From Symsagittifera roscoffensis (Eukaryota > Xenacoelomorpha > Acoela > Convolutidae): a stretch of 64,000 nt of DNA. The position numbers were made by a program, and so were the translations under genes. Below are positions 35,101 through 42,711 of the stretch, piece after piece. Every line of letters starts with the position of its first letter. The first letter of the stretch is position 1. The notes under the pieces were generated by a model, which searched no databases, had not been told where the DNA came from, and saw only the letters and a list, made by a program, of their open reading frames with translations. The DNA is taken from contig NC_087064.1 of assembly GCF_963678635.1 (NCBI RefSeq), forward strand, positions 31,906,369-31,970,368, given 5' to 3'.

Positions 35101-36887
35101 CTTGACTCTCTTGCGTAAAATAAATTGATTTTTTTCGAGTCAACTCCAATTTTGAAATAACTTAAGTTGTTTCAAATTTGCTTAGCTCGAATATCTTGCA
35201 TTAATAAAAATGAAAGGTTTCTTGAGCCGATGGCATCTATGAAACTATTTGAAATTTTTGCTTATTGCTTAAAAAAACTAAGCTTTTTGCCAATCGCTTC
35301 AATCTATGAAACGACTTGGAGTGTTTCAAAGTCTCAAAGCTTGAATTGCTTGCTGATAAAACATTTTTTTTCAATTCAATTCCGTTTTTGAAATAATTTT
35401 AAAAGTTTCAAAGTTGCATAGCTTGAATATCTTGCTTCAAAAAACTTGAATTGTTCTTGAGCCGATGGAATCTATTGATTTTTTTCAAATCTTCATATTT
35501 TGAACGCTCGATTCGCTTGCTCAAAGAAACTTTTTTTTTGCGATTGAATTCCGTTTTCGAAATAAACTAAAAAAAGGGAAAATTGCATAGCTTGAATATC
35601 TTGGTTTAACAAACATTAATTTATTTGGCCAATGGAATCTATGATATTATTTCAAATAGTGCAAAGTTTCAAAGATTGAATCTTTTGCTTAAAAATCTTT
35701 TTTGTGTCAATTCCATTTTTGAAATAAACTTGAACGTTTCAAAGTTGGAAAGTTTTAATATCTTGGTTTAACAAACATGAGTCGATCGCATCTATGAAGT
35801 TTTTTGGAATAGATCTAAATTGTGAAGCTTGAAAAGGTTACATAAAAAATTCAAGCTTTTTGCCAACCGCTTCAGTCATTTAAATGACTTGAAGTGCTTC
35901 AAATTTTCAAAACTTTAATCGCTTCTGAAAAAATTCTTCTCGTGTCAATTCCGTTTTTGAATTAATTTGAAACGTTTTAAAGTTGTATAGCTTGAATATC
36001 TTGCTCTATTAAAGATGAGTTTTTCTTGAGCCGATAACATCTATGGAATTTCTTAATTAGTTCTAAAATTCAAAGTTCGAAAAGGTTGCTTGAAAAGACT
36101 TATAAGCTTTTCATCAACCGTATCAGCCTATGAAGTGACTTAAAGTGTTTCAAAGTTTCAAAGCTTGAGTTGTTCGCTTAAAAAATTATTTTTTTGCGAG
36201 TCAATTCCGTTTTCGAACTAATTTAAAAATTTTCAAAGTTGCACAGCTTGAATATCTTGCTTAATAAAAATGAACTTTTTTCCTGGCCGATGAAAGCCAT
36301 GAAAATATTTCAATTAGTTCTGTTTTTCAAAGCTTGAATTGCTCGCTTAAAATAACTTGAATTGTTTTTGCAAGTCATTTCCGTTATTGAATTAAATTAA
36401 AAATTTTTAAATTTGCTTACCTTGAATATCTTGCCTTAACAAACTTGCATTTTTCTAGGCTGATGGAATCTAAGAAATTATTTGAAAAATTTCTAAGTTT
36501 CAAAGCTTGAAAAGGTTGCTTTTAAAAACTTAAGCTTTTTGCCAACCACTTCAGTCTATGAAATGACTCGACGTGTTTCAAAAACTCAAAGCTTGAATCG
36601 CTTGCTTAAAAAAAATTGGTTTTTTATGAGTCAATTTTGTTTCTGAAACAATATGAAACGTTTCAAAGTTTCATAGCAAGATTATCTTCTTTTAACAAAT
36701 TTGAAGTTTTGAAGTTTTCTTGAGTCCATGGAATTTATGAAATTATTTCAAACTGTTTAAAGTTTCAAAGCTTCAATCGCAGGCTTAAAGAAACTTATTT
36801 TTTTTGCGATTCAATTCTGTTTTTGAATTAAATTGAAGAGTTTCAAAGTTGCGCAGCTTGAATACATTTGTTTAAAAAACTTGATGA
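32111..36887 (+). repeat. 4,777-bp direct tandem duplication, copy 2
   Basis: Directly abuts copy 1. At the outer junction both flanks share only CA, so there is at most a 2-bp microhomology. It is either a very recent duplication or an assembly duplication. Confidence 0.95.
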
Positions 36888-37590
36888 CATCTAAAAAATT
36901 ATCTGAAATAGATTTAAGTTTCAAAGCTTGAAGGGCTTGCTAAAAAAACTTAAGCTTATCGCCAACCGCTTTAGTCTATGAAATGTTTTTTTTGCGAGTC
37001 ATTTGCGTTTTTGAGATAACTTCAAATTTATCAAGTGCTCAGATTGGCACGATAATGCTCTCTTGGAAAAATATAAACTTTCCGAGAACCGATTTTTTTT
37101 CTATGAAATATCTTGAACATTTCACATTTTCATAGCTTGATTAGCTTGCTTAAGAATTTAAACTTTCCGGGAACCAATTCCGCTATCATTTTTTTGCGAA
37201 TTATTCCAAGAAAAATTCCCTGATTTTGCAGGGAAATAACATAAGATTTTCGTAAACCAAGTCCTTGTCAGTTTTCCGTGAAGCTTCCTAATAGTTCGGA
37301 AAGAAGCAATAGCTTGATTAGCTTGCATAAAAAATTGAAATGTTTGCAAACCGATTCAGTCTTTGAAATAAATTGATTCATTTCAAACTTCGTAGCTTGA
37401 ATAGTTCGCTCAAAAAACCTTAAACAATCTCAGTAATTATTCCGTCTATGGAATAACTTGAAATATTTCAATTTTTTATAGCTTGATTAGTTTGGTTAAA
37501 AATCTTGAACTTTTCGCGAAACAATTGCGTCTATGAAAGAGTTTAAAAAACTTGAATAGCTTTCTCAAAAAAATATAAATTTTCCGCGAA

Positions 37591-38230
37591 CCCAAAAGTA
37601 GATAAAATTGTTTGCCATTAAAATCAACAAGATTGAATATTTTAGATCATCTTTATTTTACCATAACTTTATTTGACCATAAGCAACAGCAGTTTATGAA
37701 ATGATTATCACAAAATGCGTTAGAAATCGCCGGGCTGGTAAATAGCTTAGTTCATTTTGAATCGACGTGCATGTTTGTATTGATAACTTAAAGTTCAAAT
37801 ATTGTAAATATTCACAATTTAAAGAGATGAAAAAATCATGGTTTCTCAAAACAATTTTTTTGAGCTGCAAAAGTGTTTGTTTTTGCGTTACTTAAGATAT
37901 AAACTCACAGAGTAAAGTTTGGAATGAAATTTTTTTTTGTGCTCAGCTCAAAAAGAAGTGGCTAATTTTTCCCTTAAAATGTTCATATTCTTATAACGTT
38001 GCAGGAATTCATTTAGTGTTCCAAGTTCCATGTCATACGCATAAGTTCTTAGCTAAACATAGTGAAGATTCAATGTAGTTTATAGATCAAATTCTCATCC
38101 ATTTTTTCTTTTTCCTCAAAACAAAATTGACGGGAGGATGTCAACTTTGTCCTAAATTGGAACTCTCGGTAAACTCAATCAAATTAGAGTACCTAAAAAC
38201 GTTTAAACATATCAATCTAAACGGAGACGG
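37591..38230. other. Unique AT-rich sequence between array and retroelement
   Basis: The monomer array fades out near 37590. No gene or repeat was recognised; this is probably the left flank of the retroelement, but no target-site duplication could be matched to the right side. Confidence 0.4.
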
Positions 38231-38565
38231 AGTAGAAAGATGGAATGATTAGATTCCTATTGGAAGTTTTTGTTTTCAGTGATTACTACTGTCTTGAGTG
38301 AGTTAGTACCGAAGTGTATAACTCATAGAGTAATTTCGGATAGGGTACACCGTCTGCTCGTCACGCTATCTTATTTTCGGCCGGATAGATTCGTGCAACT
38401 TCTTAGTCTAATACCAATCCTAATCTTACTCTTATACTATCTAGTCTCAGGTTGTTTAACTAGTCTCTGCTAGGCTCGATAGATCTAGGGTATACTGGTT
38501 TATTGCGGTTGCTGAAGTCTTCTTGGAGAGTCAACTAATTTCTAAGTTAAATTCAAATCTCTCTG

Positions 38566-38593
38566 GTGCTGAAATTACAAGTAATTTCAGCAC
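38566..38593. repeat. Perfect 13-bp hairpin, 2-nt loop
   Basis: GTGCTGAAATTAC AA GTAATTTCAGCAC. Located in the putative LTR region; could be a structured RNA element or a protein-binding palindrome. Confidence 0.9.
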
Positions 38594-40220
38594 TTACAAA
38601 TAAGTGGATTGTTAGTCAGATGGATCATGATTGGTTAATATTAAATACTTTACATTGGTAAAATATCTAATTTATCCAATCATAAAATGTAGTTTAGATC
38701 AGGTTCCACCCATCCGGGTTTTGCAGAGTTTTTTAGAATAGTCTTTCTGTAATTCAAAGGATGGATGATGGACGTTGGTGTTTGGCGAACATCATATTTC
38801 TTCTGGGTTCTCTTGTTAGAGAAGTTCCAGGTTCGATCGTTGTGTCATCTCATGACAGCGACTGGGTTTTCGCAACAAACTCAAATCTGATTTCAGAATG
38901 GTTGGCTATGTCAGGTTTTTCTGTTTCATTGATGAGAACTTCTTTGTGTTTTGATCTTGTCTGGGAATGGCGTGGAGATTGTGCGTGGAGGGGATGCCTG
39001 GTTACTCGGATCTGTACGTATACTTGAACATCGAGGTGGTCATTGGTCTAGTTCAATGAAGTCCTTTTCTGCGAAGTCAAGTCGTACTCTAAATCCTTTG
39101 AGTTGTGATTGTGGGCGGCATATTGATTGTGGTTGGCCATTCTTTTTCGAGTGTAGTGGGTTCATTTTGTCTTTGGATGTTCGTCTTTGGTGTTGTATGC
39201 TGATCTATATATTGCATAATATAATTTACATTTTATAAAACTTTTATTAGTTTAATGTTTTTTAATTATGATTTTGGTTAGTTGTTTTCACAAAAGCTTT
39301 TTGTTTTAGTTCAGTTATTTTGAAGAGTTACTCACCCTTGAGTAGCTCTTATTAAAAATAGGAGTGTGTGTCACAAAGCGTGGATGTAGCGCGGTGGGTT
39401 AGGCCGGCTATAGAGCATGCTCAGGACGTCCTCTTCTGGTGGGTTAGGCCAGGAGTGGGAGTATGAACGCATGCGGTTTTTGTGAGAGGTCCTGTTATGT
39501 GACAACGTTTTATGTTGGGTTTGTTGTGGTTTTTCTTATGTTTTGTTGGTTGTGTCCTTTTTTCAAAAATCAAATTGTTTGTGGTATGGGTTTGTCTTTC
39601 GACTTTTTTGTGTTTTATTATTTCTTTCTTAGACTTTATAATAGTCTTCAAAAGAATTAATTATCCAGTTTTAAACTGGGTTAATCCGGTTTGGGTACCG
39701 TTGGTTTCCTTTTCTTAGTCATGCTGTTATGCTATGTGTTGTGGTGTTTAGTAAGCTGCATTGGTTAGTTTTGTTTAGTATATAATTCCTTTCCAACCGG
39801 GTTAAAGGAAAGTTTGAAACTTGTTATCGTGTGTTAGAGTTGTTGAGTGTGAAAGCTTGAAACTGAAATTCATTATTTAAACAATTCTTCGTGGGCGAGC
39901 TGTTCGAATTTGGATAGAATTCTTGTGCGAGTGAATGAAAATATCAAAAGGTTAGTACTGCATTTGCTTCTTATTAATTTACTACATAGAATTTCAATTT
40001 TACTGCTAGTTGTTGGGGAAAATTAAGTTACAAATTTTCATCATTTTTAGATTTACTGCATTTGGGAAAAAATTTATAAATTAAATTATTGCATTGGTAT
40101 TATTTTTATTTAATTATTTGGTGCAAAAAATTAATAGAGTTTTAAACAGTTTGAAGAAGTTTTCAATTTTCATTTTCTTTTGTGAATTTTTCAGATGATC
40201 GTTGGATGAAGGCTAAAATT

Positions 40221-40300
40221 CTAAAGAAGACATGAATAAAGAATGGTTAGTTTCTAATTTTAATAACTAGTTAATAATATGTATAGTTCATACTTACCTG
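40221..40300 (-). other. Consensus splice donor right after the last ORF
   Basis: On the minus strand the stop TAA (40303-40301) is followed at once by CAG|GTAAGTA. A branch-like CTAAC near 40250 and a pyrimidine stretch ending CTTCTTTAG near 40221 would make a 77-nt intron in the 3' untranslated region. Seen directly as sequence; use of the site is inference. Confidence 0.35.
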
Positions 40301-42109
40301 TTAGTCGTCGGGGAAGAAACCGTGGGGGAAGATGTCGTGTATGAGATCTGAAGTTGTTAGTAGTTTAGCTAAGATGCGGATGATATTTTTAGTTTGAAGC
40401 AGTGGCCAAAGCAATTGAAGTGCTTTAATAGTGGTTAGTTCTTCAGTGCCAACTGCAAACTCATAAGGTGTGTTTTGGATTAGATTATATAATTTGTGAT
40501 TGAATTTAGTGTTGTGGATGAATTCTAAAATGGGGATTTCTATAGGTTGAACAAATTCGTGTGGGAGAAGAAAGGGTCGGGATTTTTCTGCGTTGAAGGT
40601 TTTGGTGATGGGACAAAAAATATACATTTGGGTTATGGGATCATAATTTCGAAGAATACCATGAAGGTTAGTATCTTTAATGCAATATGTGAAGTTAAGA
40701 AAGAATGGTGAGGTGTATTTGGAATTGATGAATTGAAAACGGTGGTGTGGTTGTCTGGAGGGGGTGTGTAGGTCGAAGTGATTTTGGATAAAACGATAAT
40801 ATGTATATGTGTGAGTTTGTTTTGTGCGCAACATAATATCGTGTGAGCAGTGCAAATCTCTTTCATGTGGTGCAAGGAAATGAAAGGTTAGTGAAAATAT
40901 TTGGAAGCGTTCTTTAAAACTTTCGTAAGCTTGTGTGTCTGTTAGTGCTTCTGAAATGATGTGGTCAAATTTGCGGTCAAAGATATTGAGTGTAAATACA
41001 TATGGTGTTTTAATGAAAAATTTTTCTGTGATTTGTGGGTTAGCGAAGCGATCGTCGTCTAAGAATTGATCTTGGTTAGTTCTGATGATGTTATGATCGT
41101 AATATTCTAGCGTATATTCGTTAGCTCGGGGTGCAGTGTATGTTTTTAGTGATTTTTTATATCCGATGTAAGTAAATTGTCTAGGTGTTAGTGGTGTAGT
41201 GAGTCGATATAGCATGTCCTTATTTCGTTCTATATCGATGTGAGTGTTAGATAAAGGTAAGCAAAGGGGATTAGTAAAATGATAATATGAGGTCCAAGGA
41301 AGGGTAGGCATTAAAACGTGTTCGTCTGCAAAGTTACGTGTTTCGTTAGTGTCGTGAGGGGTGTTTAAGGTGTATTGTGGAAATGAGGGTAAGGTGATAG
41401 CTAAAAATTCTTTTGTATTTGTGTGATTTGGGTGATTTATATATTCACGGGCTGTTCCTGGTTTTGCTGGGAAAGGATGGTTGGGGAACTTTCTTTTAAA
41501 AGTGCGGTAAGCTCTATTAGTGCTGAGTGAAGATTCAGTAGATGTGGATGATGGTGCTAATGATTCGGTATAAATTGAAGAGGGTGTAGGGGTAGGAGGG
41601 TTGGATGAATCTATTGTGGATGAAATTTGGTTTATGATGGGGGTATCAAGGTGGTAGGGTTGTTGTTGTAATGTAATAAAATTATCTAGTTCTGGGGAGA
41701 TTTGGGGGGTATCTGGAGAATTGGATGATCGGTCTGAATGATGTGAAGAATAGGTTGGAGTGACTTGGGAAGCATAAGAGGGTGTAGAATTGGTGGGGAC
41801 GGGGTTATTTGGTAGCATTGGTTGAAAAGGGGGGTGGGAAAAAATTGAGGGGTTGGTGTGAAAATTATTGAATGGAGATGGTTCAGAGTCGGCAAATTCA
41901 TCGGGGGTTTCAATATTTGGGTTATTGAGTTGTGATGTGCAATATAAAACTGAGATGTGTGAATTAGTATCGGAATTCATGCCTGATGTTACATTACTGG
42001 TTGGGAAATCGGGTGGCGGGAAAGCAAAAAGTGGTATTATTGTAATTGGAGTAGTGAGGTTGGTTCGGTGGGAATTTGAACGGTGTAGGGATCCAAGTTG
42101 TCGGCTCAT
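40301..42109 (-). CDS. 602-codon accessory ORF of the retroelement
   Basis: An uninterrupted ORF downstream of the envelope-like region. Residues 1 to about 210 are rich in Pro, Ser, Thr and Asn (for example NPPTPTPSS). The remainder is more ordered, with aromatic-rich stretches such as LPWTSYYHFTNPLC and a leucine-rich end. No signal peptide, membrane segment, zinc finger, protease or DDE motif is evident. It starts at an ATG that overlaps the stop of the preceding frame as ATGA, which suggests linked expression if that frame is used. I do not recognise the family. Length and openness contrast with the broken gag, which argues that it was under selection until recently. Confidence 0.8.
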   Translation of the reverse strand: MSRQLGSLHRSNSHRTNLTTPITIIPLFAFPPPDFPTSNVTSGMNSDTNSHISVLYCTSQLNNPNIETPDEFADSEPSPFNNFHTNPSIFSHPPFQPMLPNNPVPTNSTPSYASQVTPTYSSHHSDRSSNSPDTPQISPELDNFITLQQQPYHLDTPIINQISSTIDSSNPPTPTPSSIYTESLAPSSTSTESSLSTNRAYRTFKRKFPNHPFPAKPGTAREYINHPNHTNTKEFLAITLPSFPQYTLNTPHDTNETRNFADEHVLMPTLPWTSYYHFTNPLCLPLSNTHIDIERNKDMLYRLTTPLTPRQFTYIGYKKSLKTYTAPRANEYTLEYYDHNIIRTNQDQFLDDDRFANPQITEKFFIKTPYVFTLNIFDRKFDHIISEALTDTQAYESFKERFQIFSLTFHFLAPHERDLHCSHDIMLRTKQTHTYTYYRFIQNHFDLHTPSRQPHHRFQFINSKYTSPFFLNFTYCIKDTNLHGILRNYDPITQMYIFCPITKTFNAEKSRPFLLPHEFVQPIEIPILEFIHNTKFNHKLYNLIQNTPYEFAVGTEELTTIKALQLLWPLLQTKNIIRILAKLLTTSDLIHDIFPHGFFPDD

Positions 42110-42711
42110 CGTGGGCTAAAAAAATTATTATTTTGAGACTGAAAAGCGGTGGTATGGGGTTGTTCTATAATTTGTTCATAAGTATTTTCATCTTGTGAGT
42201 GGCGTGTCATTATATGTTGGATGGGACTTTGTGATATGGTTGGTCTAAAATTTGGATTATGTGTTATTGCTAAGTTTCGAAAATTACGTGGGACTAGGGA
42301 TAATGGATGGTTATGTGGTAGGGGTGGTAACTGTGGTGCTGTTGGCGTTGTGTCTACATTGTTATGTTCTTCGTCGTATGTGTTCTGTCTTGTTGCTATT
42401 TTTGTGTTGTATTCTTTTATTTGTGCATCTAAAAGAATTTTGTTTATTGATGTAGAAAAAATTCCAAAAAATCCTGCAAATAGTATGCGTGCTACACTTG
42501 CTTGTCTATTGACTTGTGTGTGTATAGCACATGTGTTATAGATTCCTTTTAAGAGTGAAAAAAGAAATCCAATAAAGTTAAACATTGCGTATAAAATAGT
42601 CAGTTTTTCTAAGATGTAGTAGGGCCATCCTAGAAAATCAAGAATTTCATTCTTGAGTGTAACAAAGCTAAAAATATTGATAAGTGATATCTTGGGGACG
42701 GTATTTTTCAC
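42106..42711 (-). CDS. Envelope-like transmembrane segment and tail, frame-shifted
   Basis: 201 open codons overlapping the 3' end of the RT/envelope ORF in another frame; the frame change lies in a T-run at about 42666-42672. A long hydrophobic stretch (ILYAMFNFIGFLFSLL) near residues 38-55, and a second near 75-90 (ILFAGFFGIFSTSI), are followed by a polar tail rich in Pro, Asn and Gln. This is the layout of the membrane end of a fusion-type envelope protein, so it is probably the C-terminal part of the envelope whose ectodomain lies in the previous ORF. There is no ATG at the start of the open stretch, which fits a broken continuation rather than a separate gene. Confidence 0.6.
   Translation of the reverse strand: MKNTVPKISLINIFSFVTLKNEILDFLGWPYYILEKLTILYAMFNFIGFLFSLLKGIYNTCAIHTQVNRQASVARILFAGFFGIFSTSINKILLDAQIKEYNTKIATRQNTYDEEHNNVDTTPTAPQLPPLPHNHPLSLVPRNFRNLAITHNPNFRPTISQSPIQHIMTRHSQDENTYEQIIEQPHTTAFQSQNNNFFSPR

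Larger units (their letters stand above)
25100..37590 (+). repeat. Dimeric higher-order array, ~165-175-bp repeat
   Basis: Two monomer types alternate. Type 1 carries GGGCCGATGGAATCTATGAA then ATTATTTCAAATAGTTCAAAG. Type 2 carries TTTGCGAGTCAATTCCGTTT then TGAAATAACTTAAAAAGTTTC. Each is followed by AGCTTGAAT and TTGCTT. Units are heavily diverged (point changes, small indels, missing halves). No gene is seen in 12.5 kb. The organisation is like that of a satellite higher-order repeat, but with much more divergence than a homogenised centromeric satellite usually has. Confidence 0.8.
38231..40300 (-). other. 3' non-coding part of the retroelement, possible LTR
   Basis: G/T-rich on the plus strand like the ORF beside it, with no credible ORF. 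It contains CCAAT and TATA-like boxes on the minus strand, a palindrome CCAGTTTTAAACTGG (39665-39679), a near-palindrome around 39325-39350, and two copies of GTGGGTTAGGCC near 39392 and 39440. A unit from TGTTTT (38271) to ATGTGACA (39504) would have TG...CA ends, but no purine tract abuts it and no matching 5' copy is present, so LTR limits remain undefined. Confidence 0.45.

Noticed and set aside
29034-35391. ORFs of 81 and 74 codons, each present twice
   Set aside because: Repeated only because of the 4,777-bp duplication; they read through array monomers (SKYQSFNCLL is a translated monomer).
25100-37590. Regular repeats considered as a CRISPR-like array
   Set aside because: Spacing and divergence do not fit; units abut without unique spacers and the genome is eukaryotic.
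39385-39470. tRNA-like A-box wording (TAGCGCGGTGGGTTAGGC)
   Set aside because: No cloverleaf could be drawn and no correctly spaced B box follows; the motif is part of a local direct repeat.
38270-39718. Several plus-strand ORFs of 60-95 codons in the 3' region of the retroelement
   Set aside because: Wrong strand for the element, no domain, and expected from its G/T-rich composition.
39952-40250. Plus-strand intron-like signals (AAAAG|GTTAGT ... TTTTTCAG|ATGATC)
   Set aside because: Would require a short plus-strand transcript through the retroelement 3' end with no ORF; probably chance.
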